Source of the DNA: Cranoglanis bouderius
Taxonomy: Eukaryota > Chordata > Actinopteri > Siluriformes > Cranoglanididae
Direction of reading: 5' to 3'
Assembly: GCA_023630585.1 (NCBI GenBank)
Contig: CM042558.1
Location: 4,330,800 to 4,394,799 of the forward strand
Length of the DNA stretch: 64,000 nt
The notes under the pieces were generated by a model that saw only the letters and a list, made by a program, of their open reading frames with translations, was not told where the DNA came from and did no database searches. Within the stretch, counting starts at the first letter, position 1. Each line of letters begins with the position of its first letter. Shown here piece by piece: positions 47,126 to 57,680 of this stretch. A program made the translations under genes and the position numbers.

Positions 47126-47819
47126 TTCAAGGGTGTGCGCACTCATGCAACCAGGTTATTGTTCATTTTTTATTTTTCATTTTTCCCCTAAAATGATTCT
47201 TATTGTTTTTCACTTAAATTAATAGGTTAATTATAGGCTTTATTTTTTCGTATCACAAAAACCTGCCATTTTAACAGGGGTGTGTAGACTTTTTATATCC
47301 ACTGTAAATGTTGTTATTTAACAAAAAAAATGGATAATCATTGACAGGATTAAGTTTTCATTAAGAAGAAAACTAGTTTATTTAATAGTTATGGAAGGAG
47401 TCTCCAGTGTCAGCGCTTTGTAACAGTCAGAGGTAAAAATGTTCCTTAAAGTTTTCCTTCAAGGGAAAGTCTTCATGACAGAGGGCTTTGTGGTTGATTT
47501 CCGGTTCCTTGGTAGCATGACAAGTTGTATTTTTTCTGTCTTAAGACAAAGTGATGGGACGACTGTATATAGCTTCTATAACGTAAGTGATAATTTAGCA
47601 ATATCGCAGGAGTGCAGTTATACTGAATATTGGCATAGCTGTGATTCAGCCGCAGGCACAAGGCCGCAGTGCTGCTGGTAATCACGTCTGTGCTGATATT
47701 CAGTATAACAGCATGATTGCGAGTAGAATATTGCTTTTATGAATAAGAAATTCATTTCGAGTAACTGACATCTCGCCTAGCTGACATTGATTTGTATATT
47801 CTCGTTTAAGGTGCATCCG

Positions 47820-48070
47820 GAGAAACTGGCTTCCCTTCAACTTAAGGGTGGAACGAGTAACTCCACTTTGCCTCAGGCTGGATGATTCATTTAATTTGTT
47901 TATAGAGCAAGTTGTGAGGACGAGGAGGTAGCAGAGTTAGTGTTAGAGAATCCGTCCACGCCACATCACCCTAAGCCTGCAGTGATTTCTCCAATTAATT
48001 GTCCTGACCTTAATGCTGCAATTGAACTATTTAGTTTAATGGTGCAGAAAGGAATGATTTAAAGTCTACA
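47820..48070. promoter_or_regulatory. Candidate conserved intronic element
   Basis: Unique, repeat-free 250 bases containing the palindromic homeodomain-type site CCAATTAATTG (about 47991), then CCTTAATGCTGCAATTGAAC and AGTTTAATGGTGCAGAAAGG. The texture is like that of conserved enhancers and unlike the surrounding transposon sequence. Motif impression only. Confidence 0.3.
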
Positions 48071-48527
48071 AGGCATTGACAGCATGTGGTGGGGGACAAG
48101 AAAAGTAAAACAAGATGTCTGCTCTTTAATATCATTCAAGCAAGCAAGTTTTTATATACTGGCAAGTGGCCGCGTATAAGCAAGTTCACGCTAGCCTTAA
48201 TATCCCAATATATGAAAACAGTGAACTTGGTACCTTGTCTTTTATTTTTGTATTTAATTTTTTTGCCATTATGTCTTATGTTGGTAAATTGTCACACTCC
48301 TGATTACAGAGGTGCTACCAAGAAATTCCTAACAGCCAGAGAGAAAAAAACACAAATTTTTACCACAAAAACTCTAACATGGACCGATCATTTGAGTACC
48401 ATAAATGATAAAATTCATATTTAACTGCAGAAATGTTTGAATTTATAAGCAACTAGCAGAATGTATACTCACTTTATACAGTAATTACAATATTAACAAG
48501 TGCGTTTCAAGTCTGCAATCTGGTTTA

Positions 48528-49250
48528 TGTCCCAGCTGAAGAGAAGCAGCCCCACAGCATGATGCTGCCACCACCATGCTTCACCATGGGTATGGGGTTC
48601 TTTTGGTGATAAGCTGTGTTGTTTTTGTGGCAGACATACATATACTTAAAAAGTTCCACCTTTGTCTCATCATGCCATAACACATTTTGCCACATGGTTT
48701 GGGATCATTTAGGCAGGAGTGGATGTTTTTTGTTTTTTTCTGTGAGAAAGCACTTCCATCTAGCCACCCTACCCCGAAGCCCAGACATGTGAAGAATACC
48801 AGAGATTGTTGTCACATGCAGAGAGTGAACAGTACTGGTCAAATATTCTTGCAGCTCCTTAAATGTTACCCTAGGTCTCTGGGCAGCCTCTCTGGTAAGA
48901 TTTCTTCTTGTCCTTTCATCAATTTGTGAGGGACGTCCTGTTCTTGGTAATGTTACTGTTGTGTCCATTTTCTTCACTTCTTGACGATGGCCTTCACAGT
49001 GTTCTATGGGACATCTAATGTGTTGGAAATTCTTTTTCCCCCTCTTCTGATCAGTACCCTTTGACAGTGAGATCCTGTCCATACTTTTTAAGCTCTTTGG
49101 CTTGAGCAGTCAGATGAAACCAAGAACATGTCAAGAAAATTCACTTTCAACAATTTTGTTGAAAATATCACATTAATGGTGGACAACAGTTTTTACATCA
49201 CAAAAACCTGCAATTTTACCAGGGGTGTGGAGACTTTTTAATACCCATCG
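48528..49250 (-). mobile_element. Tc1-like element, truncated (same group as 44271-47304)
   Basis: The right tip reads, on the minus strand, GATGGGTATTAAAAAGTCTC followed by CACACCCCTGG. The other end is broken inside the transposase gene at about 48528 (GTCCCAGCTGAAGAGAAGCA). The arms match the outer element at 44271 only partly, so it is a sister family. Confidence 0.85.
48540..49082 (-). pseudogene. Tc1 transposase N-terminal part, pseudogene
   Basis: The frame 49082-48705 gives MDRISLSKGTDQKRGKKNFQ, then the linker and second DNA-binding half (VTLPRTGRPSQIDERTRRNL, TREAAQRPRVTFKELQEYL, VTTISGILHMSGLRGRVAR). The remaining part to 48540, in a shifted frame, has the region of the first catalytic Asp (CHDETKVELFK-like, from TTTGTCTCATCATGCC) and HGGGSIMLWGCFSS. 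The second Asp and the Glu lie in the deleted part. Confidence 0.85.
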
Positions 49251-49616
49251 TATCTTGGCACCTCTGTAATTAGTATATCAGATAAAATCGGTTATGACAA
49301 CAGCAGCAGAAGCTAAAATGTTGTTTCACTGTTTACTTTGTCACATTTTAGCCACATTTATTATTTTATCTGTTTATCTTACTTTTCCAACAAGGGGATG
49401 AATTTGTAGCGTTTTCAATGGTGCTGTATTGTATAATCAGATTACTAAAAGCCATTACATTTAGTTCAGATATTGCAGTCAACAAAATGAAAAAGTTAAA
49501 TATATTTATTGATGCAGAACTGTTTTGTTGCTAAAAAAAAAAAAAAAAAAAGCCTGTAAAATACTATTAATACCAACTGGATAAAAAATAAATAAATTGG
49601 TGGAAATGTTTGGTAT

Positions 49617-49912
49617 TGGGGGTGCACAGTGGCTTAGTGGTTAGCATGTTTGCCGCACACCTCCAGGGTTGGGGGTTCAGGTCCCGCATCTGTGTGTCGG
49701 GGGTTTTCTCCGGGTAATCCGGTTTCCTCCCCCAGTCCAAAGGCATGCCTTGTAGGCTTGTAGGCATTTCCAAATTGTCCATAGTTTGTGAATGTTTGTG
49801 CAGTGTGATGGGTTGGCACCCCATCCAGGGGTGCTCCAAGTTCCCTGGGATAGGCTCCAGGCTCCCTGTGACCCTGTGTAGGATAAGCAGTACAGAAATG
49901 GATGATTAGATG
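49617..49912 (+). mobile_element. tRNA-derived SINE (family A), full length
   Basis: A box TGGCTTAGTGG (about 49630), B-box region GGGGGTTCAGGTCCCGC, body TCCGGTTTCCTCCCCCAGTC, CAAAGGCATGCCTTGTAGG, end GATAGGCTCCAGGCTCCC then GATAAGCAGTACAGAAATGG. Confidence 0.9.
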
Positions 49913-50515
49913 TTTGGTATTAGTAATTTACCAGTGGTCTAACTATACTCAAATACCAGTGCTGATTTCAAAAACTGTGTATTAATCAGGCTGTTTTTGT
50001 CTCTATCTATTTTGAGCATGGTGACTGTAAAACAGCACCCAGGCGTGTGTGTCGATTGGCCTAGCAATGGTCAGTTATATTCTTTGACAGTATGACAAAG
50101 GAAATCAAAAACAGTTGATTGTCAGCATTGTGCCATATAGGTATAGATCATAATGATGAAAGAAATCACCTTTAAATTATGCTCTGTATCCATGTTTAAA
50201 ACAGTGTTGCGTGATTTATAAAGATTTTTTGACAAGGACTGCTATAAAATTGTCTATTTTCTCTGGTTAGAAATTGTTAGAATTGCCCTGCTGATGCTGC
50301 TGCAGTATTGATGATACTCTGAATACCATGACATTGAGTTTTATGGTTATGGCACCTTAAATTTTCCAGACCGTTTTACCCATAATGTTTTTGAATTAGT
50401 GGTTTTGTAAGGAATAATGGAAGGAACACAGCGAAAAGACATTGCCAATCAAACTTAAGTAAAGTAAAGGCTTAACAGGCTTGAGAAGGACTCAAGCCAG
50501 AGGGAGAGAGTGAGT

Positions 50516-50586
<71 letters not shown>

Positions 50587-50693
50587 AGTGTGCTATTAAT
50601 AGTCTTGGTAATGACTTGCTTACAAAACAGAGCAGTGGGATTACCAGTGTGTTACATCTATCTCTTCAGCTAATACCAGTGGTATTGAAGCTT

Positions 50694-50734
<41 letters not shown>

Positions 50735-51179
50735 TGTATGCTGATTTCCAGTATTATGTGGGATGCACTGTGTGTTCCTCATAGACCGCTTTGGCCATTT
50801 TCTTGCTATTACTTGATGGAAAGAAATGTCTTCTTGCGTGTGTGTGTCTCCAAAGCTATTACAGTGATTCTCATTCACTACACATTTTGCTATTACTCTG
50901 CACATCGGCATTTCTGATTAGTCAAACCAGAGTTCATACCTGCACACCTTTCCACAACCTAGATCTCATTATGATTTTTGGCAACAATATTATCAATTTT
51001 AACAATATTATTATTATATTATCTCTTTTTCAGATTTCAGATACGTACAAATTCTGCCACTACATCCTGCCAGTTTAACAAATATGTATTTACACCACTC
51101 ACAGCTGCAGCAGTCATAGATAAAATACCATATCAATGTATGAACTATGCGTTGTACCATGTGATAGATTCCGGCTCGA
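49913..51179. other. Non-coding with two microsatellites
   Basis: (GA)n at 50522-50580 and (GT)n at 50696-50732, otherwise unremarkable. The frames across them are spurious. Confidence 0.6.
50522..50580. repeat. (GA)n microsatellite
   Basis: About 59 bases of perfect GA. Confidence 0.97.
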
Positions 51180-51640
51180 TAGACTCAAATACACAATCTA
51201 CCTTGCATAATGTAGCACCATCTTGTGTGAGAAAAGCGATAATTGAAGATCGGTTTCTTGGCACTGTGAACAATTGCACATCCTTAAGCAAATCCCCCAA
51301 AAGTGTGAGCAAAGATGGCAGAAAAATAAGCTGAAGGCCTTCCGAACAGCATGGAGGGAATCTCACAATAATTACCATAAGGCTCATGTCTCAGCCAGAA
51401 CAGCTTACTTTTCAAACTTCATAGAATATAACATTAATGATCAGGCTATTTATGATTCTCAAATTTCTCCAGCTGCAACGATTTTCTGTAAGAAATTCGA
51501 GACCATAAGGGCTAAAATTTAGCAGCAAGCTGCCAGCAATCCATTATGGACTACTCCATCCTCTAATGATGATAACCCAGGAGGTGTCATTATCTAAGAA
51601 CCTCTTGATGAGTGTAGTCCCATTGGATATATTGAGCTCT
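51180..51640 (+). pseudogene. Non-LTR retrotransposon (LINE) fragment, linker before RT
   Basis: The piece at 51274-51519 reads LKQIPQKCEQRWQKNKLKAF, then RTAWRESHNNYHKAHVSART and AYFSNFIEYNINDQA. This is the arrangement C.(R)x-E-R-x-W-[KR].[KNT]-[KN]-L..., a 15-20 residue spacer, then A-[KR]..[YF]-[FY]-[SA]..I..N that lies between the endonuclease and reverse transcriptase domains in fish L2/Rex-like LINEs. The preceding HNVAPSCVRKA matches the (D/N).[VI]AP.K.. motif. Later, 51525-51640 keeps traces of the RT N-terminus (GYIELCTFMLFS) with stops. No RT catalytic box is present. Confidence 0.6.
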
Positions 51641-52140
51641 GTACCTTTATGCTGTTCTCCAGACCCACTGGTTCTCATGGGTTTGTAAAGCATAGCCAGT
51701 GGGTCTATGATTTTTTTTAAAAAGTTTATTGCAGTGATTTGAAATTACAACCCACCCTTATTAAATGTATTTATAACCAAGTTCTTATAGTCACTAATCT
51801 GTTTGACTGACCGCTTAATTCGAATGAGTTTACTCAAAACCTAAAATTTTAAAACAAGTCCTACAGGGCTATTAATAATGTCAACTTAAATCTAATGATA
51901 ACTGTAATAAAAATCTGTTCTGTGAGGGGACATTTAGGAATAAAAAGCTCTACTGCTCCGAAGATTCAAAATATGCTTGCAAACATTTAAATAATGAGGC
52001 TAATATTTAAATAGTTGGATTATGTTTATAAAATAAATCTCTACTGAGGGGTCTGCATTTTTTTTTAAAGGGATCCATGGCTGCAAATGTTTGAGAATCC
52101 ATTTTCCATTTTTAATTCAGCATGCTCTTCACCCCAAAAC
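51641..52140. other. Non-coding, nothing recognised
   Basis: May contain further diverged LINE sequence, but no motif is readable. Confidence 0.4.
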
Positions 52141-52492
52141 TATGGTGGCCTAGAGTTTAGCATGTTTGCCTTGCACCACCGGGGTTGGGGGTTTGATTCC
52201 CGCCTCTGCCCTGCGTGCACTGAGTTTGCATGTTCTCCCCATGCTTCGAGGGTTTCCTCCAGGTACTCCGATTTCTTCCTAAAGTCTAAAGACATGCACT
52301 GTAGGCTGATTGGCATCTCTAAATTGTCCATAGAGTGCGAATGGGTGTGTGAGTGTGTGTGCGATTGTGACCTGCAATGGGTTGGCACCCCATCCAGGGT
52401 GTCCCCTGCCTTGCGCCCCAAGTCCCCTGGGATAGGCTCCAGGCTCCCCGTGACCCTGCGTAGGATAAGCGGTACAGAAAATAGATGGATGA
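52141..52492 (+). mobile_element. tRNA-derived SINE (family A), full length
   Basis: The head has a decayed A box (TGGCCTAGAGTTTAG) and a good B box (GGGTTTGATTCCCGCC). The body has TGCATGTTCTCCCCATGC, AAAGACATGCACTGTAGGC and CCCTGGGATAGGCTCCAGGC, with tail AGATGGATG. Confidence 0.9.
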
Positions 52493-53456
52493 AAAGTTAT
52501 ATATAAATAAAAACAGATGTCTCTCAAGTCTCAAATACTAGATCAGGACATTAGAGCACAGCTGATTAGAAAAAAAAAAAAATCTACAAATTTGCCATTT
52601 ATATCCACTGAGTCACGCTTAAAGTCACTAAGATGGATGTTAGTTTAATGCTCAATTATTCTGTTATTTTCCCTTAATATGACATTCTCTGCTTCAGATA
52701 TTATTGCAGAAGTCATTACAGCTGGAAGTTTGTCTTGTTTTGTACTATCACTAACAAAGTGCTACATTAGCTGGAAAAATTATGCCCACACAATTATTCA
52801 CTTGGCAGATTTCGTTTATTCACTTGGCAGAAGCTTTTATTTAACATTACATACAAATGAGCTCAGAGTTAAGCATTTTTAAGGGTAAAAGCTCTTTGGC
52901 AGTCTTGGGATTTAAAGGTGCATTTGTCAAGATTTGAGCTCTTAATTAAGTAGGTGGCCAGCAGAGTTCAGGTAGCATTAGCATTACAGAGGATTGTAAT
53001 GACATTGCTTTCAAGTGATGAGGTAGGCTGTTTGTTTATTAAGGGCACTCCCTTACTTTGTTATTTAGATATAGATGATAAAAGTATCTAGTATTTGTTG
53101 TATTGCATTAGGGAAGATAACATACCCAATGTTGCTTGATAGGGACTAAATACTCAGTATAGCCCACAACTCATTAGCGGAGTTGACATTAAAGCAGTGA
53201 ATAACGTGACTGTAGGCTAGTTTATATCACAGAGGCTGTGCTTGCTTTCAGAAACCGAGCTAGAAAACAAGCATAAACAGATGGCTACATCACTTCTCTA
53301 ACCCTCAGCAGTTTATTACTCTTGGCAAACTATGACAGACCATTACATTTCAGTTATCCAGAGCAACTTATCTTTCAGTCATGTTACCCAAGTAGCCTTC
53401 TTGGTATAGAACTGTTTTTCCATATTAGACGTCAAACTCTCATGTCTCCTGTTGTT
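52493..53456. other. Non-coding, nothing recognised
   Basis: Unique sequence. A doubled CACTTGGCAGATTTCGTTTATTCACTTGGCAGAAG occurs near 52800-52835 (CACTTGGCAGA twice). Confidence 0.45.
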
Positions 53457-53738
53457 ACGGTTGCCACCTTCAATGAGGAAAAATAAGGCCCCCCCCCCCC
53501 CCAAATCACACATCCCAACCCCCGCCCCCACGCCCCCTAAAAAAAAATCTTGCCTCTATCAAGGTGTAGACTTGTTAGTGGTGGAGGCATCCCCATTAAT
53601 GCCATTGGCATTGAGTTCTACTTAAAATGTTGCTCCTTTTAAACCTTTTTTAAACATTAATATTTAAAATTGTATTATTTCAACAACATCTATAATCCTA
53701 GAAGACTGATGACTTGACATTGTATGGATTATTAAATA

Positions 53739-55222
53739 CTAACCCCATTTCCAAAAAGTTGTCATTTTTTCTTAAATGCAATAAAACCAAACATCTGTGA
53801 TTTGTCAAGTCTCTTGAAGCTTTAATTAACTGACCAACTTATGCCTTGATGGATGCCTTCAACACACTCAAAAAAAAGTTGGGACAGAGGCATGTTTACC
53901 GCTATGTTACATCACCCTTCCTTTTAATTACACTTTTTAATCGTTTTGGAACTGAGGATACTAATTGTTGCAGTTTTGCAAGTGGAATTTTTGCCCATTC
54001 TTGCTTGATACAAGACTTCAGCTGCTCAACAGTCCTTGGTCGCCATTGTCTGATTCTCCTCTTCATGATGCGCCACAGGAGACAGACCTGGACTGCTGGC
54101 AGACCAGTCAAGCACACGCACTCTGTGCCTACGAAGCTACACTGTTGTAGCACGTGCAGAATGAGGCCTGGCATTGTCCTGCTGAAATAACCATGGACTT
54201 CCTGGGAAAAGACGTTGCCTTAATAGCACATATGTCTCTCTAAAATCCCAATATACGCATCCATGTCAATGGTACCTTCACACATATGCAAGTCACCCAT
54301 GCCGTGGGCACTGATGCACCCCCATACCATCACAGATGCTGGCTTTTGCACCTTTCGCTTAAAACATTCTTGTTGGTTTTTTCATCTTCGGCACGGAGAA
54401 CTCGACGTCTGTTTTTCCCAAAAACAAGCTGAAACGTGGACTCATCTGAGCACAGCACACGTTTCCACTGCCTTTCAGTCCATCTGAGATGAGCTCGGGC
54501 CCAGAGAACTCTGCGGAGTTTCTGCATAGAGTTGATGTGTGGCTTCCTCCTTGCGTAATAGAGTTTCGGGTTGCATTTCTGGTTGCGCTGGCGGACTGTG
54601 TTAAGTGACAACGGTTTTCCGAAGTACTCCCGAGCCCATGTGGTTATATTTATTACAGTAGCATGACGATATCTCAGGCAGTTCCGCCTAAGGGCTCGAA
54701 GGTCACGCACATTCAACAGTGGTTTGGCCTTGCCCTAAACGGCCTTGCCCTTTACGCAATGAGATTTCTCCGGATTCCCTGAATCTTTTCACAGTATTAT
54801 GCACTGTAGATGGTGAAAGACCTAAATTCTTTGCAATTTTGCGTTGAGCAATGTTCTTTTTGAACTGACTGACAATTCTCCCAAGAACTTTGGCACAAAG
54901 TGGTGAGCCACGACCCATCCTTGCTTGCAAAGACTGAGCTTTTGGTGGATGCTCCTTTTATGGCCAATCCTGATACCCTCCTCTGTTACCAAATAACCTG
55001 ATCTTCCACAATGGTGTTACTGGAATATTCTATAAAATTTTCAGTCTTATTTTGCCTCTGTCCCAACTTTTTTGAATGTGTTGAAGGCATCAAAATACAA
55101 CTAAGTTGGTCAGTGAAAACATTAAATATCTTTTCTTTGTACTTTTGTCAGTTAATTAAAGTTTTAAGAGACTTGACAAATCACAGATTTTTTTTTGTTG
55201 CATTTTAGAAAAAATCTCAACT
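53739..55222 (-). mobile_element. Tc1-like element (CAACCCCATTTCC family), near-complete
   Basis: The left tip CTAACCCCATTTCCAAAAAG follows TA at 53737-53738. Left and right arms are inverted over about 150 bases (ATCTGTGATTTGTCAAGTCT, CTTTAATTAACTGACCAACTT and AAAAAAAGTTGGGACAGAGGC, each mirrored at 55040-55200). The extreme right tip is degraded in a poly-A run. Confidence 0.88.
53902..54930 (-). pseudogene. Tc1-type transposase pseudogene
   Basis: 54930-54703 gives MQARMGRGSPLCAKVLGRIV with the first helix-turn-helix (RKIAKNLGLSPSTVHNTVKRF). The frame shifts near 54716 to NVRDLRALRRNCLRYRHATV, AREYFGKPLSLNTVRQRN and WARAHLRWTERQWKRVLCSD (first catalytic Asp at CSDESTFQL) down to about 54330. 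The segment with the second Asp (near 54180-54110) is out of frame. 54174-53902 gives the C-terminus: RIMKRRIRQWRPRTVEQLKS, WAKIPLAKLQQLVSSVPKRL, ending KSVIKRKGDVT. The DLNPIE Glu block is not readable in frame. At least two frameshifts. Confidence 0.9.
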
Positions 55223-55522
55223 TTTAAAGTTAAAAAAAAAAAAAGTCCTTTAAAATAATATATCGTATTTATGAATAATAAACTACAGGATAGACTGATA
55301 ATTATTTATTTATCTTAAATTGCAAATTGACATATTAGAGGAATGTAAACTGCAATATTTACAGTATGAATTGTAAAATAATTATATCTAATAATTAAAA
55401 TAACCTATTACTAGTTAGCCTAAGAGCTTAATTATTTTATGGCTATTTTTTATTCAGTTTGAAAACCCTTATCATCCAATTGGATATCTGGAAAAGAACA
55501 GTACATAAAAATGTATTTCTAT

Positions 55523-55783
55523 TTAATAACAACAACGTACCATACCCACTTCAGGGGACGTCTGAGGTAAAAGGAACTGAGTGATTCCACTCTTCTGCTC
55601 TTTAGCCACTCGGACATGATTATCACGTGCTCCACGGTACTTGTGTTGGAAGACATTTTTTAAAAGCGGCACGACTGAGTCTCTGTAATCAGACCAACAG
55701 TGACAAGTCCTTATCATTCTCTGCCCCATGTGTTTCATACATACACTAGTATGTATGTAACCGATGGTTACAAGAATATGCAA
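55523..55783 (-). pseudogene. Unidentified frame inside the hAT-like shell
   Basis: An 86-codon minus-strand frame with protein-like composition (CHCWSDYRDSVVPLLKNVFQ, then HKYRGARDNHVRVAKEQKSG). The only context is its place inside the putative hAT-like element, so it may be a remnant of that element's protein. No domain recognised; it could be chance. Confidence 0.25.
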
Positions 55784-55889
55784 TAAATCGCGTCTTATTC
55801 GTATTCGCCGCTTACTGACTTAACAAAGGATGTGGAATTTTATTTTCAATACAGACAATCCTGTGTTTTAAGGGACGGGTGGCAACCCC

Positions 55890-57279
55890 ACCTGGTGTTA
55901 GCGTTTTAGCCTTGCCCACTCAACCATTTAACTGCTTGATAGCCAATAAACACATGAAATTCGGCTCAGTGATTTGCTGCTGTGAGAATGGTCAAGAGTG
56001 CCTTCGCCATCCTGTTTCTCTTTGTATTGAGCTCTCATGAGTTTTTCAGCTGACCATGACTACCAGCTTTAGCTAATTAGTATTGTTTTCTGCAGAGTAA
56101 GCTAGCATCACATACATTTCCATGAAGGTGTTTTGTCGAAAGCATTACCTTAACTGGCACTCTAAGTGATAAAAATGTTTGTACTTGATTTGTTATAGAA
56201 AGCTGGTCATTTAAACAGCTCAGTGCTTTATACAGATTGAGTTTACGCACCTGCATTGAGTGCTGAGCTTGTGATAATTACTGTATTCATGGTGCACTTG
56301 GTCTATTGAACATTGTTTGGAATTGCTTTTGGAAAGAAATGAAAAGGTTTTCCTAGCTTTTTTTTTTTTTTTTTTTTTTAATCACCTGAACAGGTGTTGT
56401 TGGTGTTTTAAATGCTGATCATTACAGTTTCAAATGTCACAAGTAAACGTTTGCCAATTGTTTATAAATGTCATAAGTGTACAACACAAATGTATATTTG
56501 TGGCCATTACAGTTAACTGCTAACAGACTTCCTGATTGTGGACGTGGATAGAATTTGGTGGCTTTTTGGTGCTTAGAGATTTCTGTGTAGTAAATGTATA
56601 AGTGTGGTTAAAATGTTTTTGCTGGGTCTTTAAGTGGATATTAATCTGGGGGAAGGTGCACAAAGACTTGTTGGTGTTCATGTTCTTGCCCAGGTTACCA
56701 TGGTGATGTGGACTGCACATTCACGAGCTTGCTGTGCTTGATATGTCACACACTCTGTGTGTGTGTGTGTGTGTTGCACAAAGGTATTCACTGTTGCTCA
56801 TCCAATTTCACACTGATATGCATGTGTCACATGATGTCCATTGTCCACCGACTCTCCTGTCAACAACAGTGAAGCAATCTCATACACCCCATATACGCAC
56901 AGACCGACTGCATTTTTAGTATTGGTATTCATTTTTGGACTTCTGATTGTGAAACGGCATTACTTTAGATGGATTGGCTTATGCCCAAACCATCCTAGGG
57001 CTCATATGCTCTCCCTGACAAAACACTACACCTAATTTTAGACCCACTACCGAGCTCAACACATACAGTATCCTGTTAGTGCTTATATTCCCTACTGCAA
57101 GATGCCACAAATAAGAACATGAATAACTTAAATTGTTCCACTCAGGGGTCTAGTCCAAGCATTTCATTTTAGGATTAAATGGACTAATGAGGAATTAATT
57201 CTGAAAGCTGTAAAACTTGGCAGACGTTGTTAAATATTTGATTAAATCAGCTTATTTTTCTGGATAAGCCTTGCGACTG
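55890..57279. other. Non-coding, nothing recognised
   Basis: Poly-T at 56359-56380 and a short (GT)n at 56755-56774, otherwise unique sequence without exon signals. Confidence 0.5.
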
Positions 57280-57680
57280 AAGAACGTGGGGTCGGGTGGC
57301 AGAGACGGGTGCAAGTGCAGGTTAAAATGTTTTATTTTAACTGGCAAACAATTCCAAAAACAGAATGTGGTCAGAAAACACAGGTAAAGGTTTGGCGATG
57401 GGGAAACAGACTAGGGTAGACAAGAGGAAGCAAAACGAGGATGCTGTTATTTTATCCAGGAAACAAAACAAGAATCAAGAACTAGATGTACAGTCACAAT
57501 AATAAGGCTTGGCACGTCAGGAGAATATGGTAAACTGAGCGATACTTGTGTTGTGTGCATGTTTGGAGGGTGTATATACAGACTGTGAAAGTGATTGAGT
57601 CCAGGTGTGTGTGTGATCAGTAAAATGGTGACTGTGAACATGACAGAGTTCGTGTGTGTTTTGTGTTGTAGTCCATACAG
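57280..57680. mobile_element. Dispersed repeat (GGCAGAGACGGGTGCAAGTG type)
   Basis: GGTGGCAGAGACGGGTGCAA and CAGGTTAAAATGTTTTATTT, followed by AACAGACTAGGGTAGACAAG. This matches in style and order the segment at 60062-60355 (GGAGGCGGATGCAAGTGCAG, AACAGAAACGAGGAGTAGC). Two diverged copies of one fish repeat, probably an LTR or non-autonomous element. Confidence 0.45.

Larger units (their letters stand above)
44271..47304 (+). mobile_element. Tc1-like element (CAGTGGATATAAAAAGTCTACACACCCC family), split by another Tc1
   Basis: The left tip CAGTGGATATAAAAAGTCTA at 44271 and the right tip TAGACTTTTTATATCCACTG ending at 47304 are exact inverses over 20 bases. TA follows on the right; the left target reads TT. 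The left arm is interrupted after about 200 bases by a complete element of another family at 44474-46062. Without it this copy is about 1.45 kb. Confidence 0.92.
53457..55889. mobile_element. hAT-like shell (GGGTTGCCACC ends) holding a Tc1
   Basis: GGTTGCCACC at 53459-53468 and its exact reverse complement GGTGGCAACC at 55878-55887 mark possible termini of a fish repeat with ..GGGTTGCCACCCGTCCC ends. A C14 tract lies inside the left end (53489-53502). The Tc1 element at 53739-55222 sits between them. The pairing is 10 bases, so the link is tentative. Confidence 0.4.

Noticed and set aside
48086..48424. 112-codon + frame
   Set aside because: Hydrophobic run from an AT-rich T tract; no signal of coding and it lies in transposon-rich intron.
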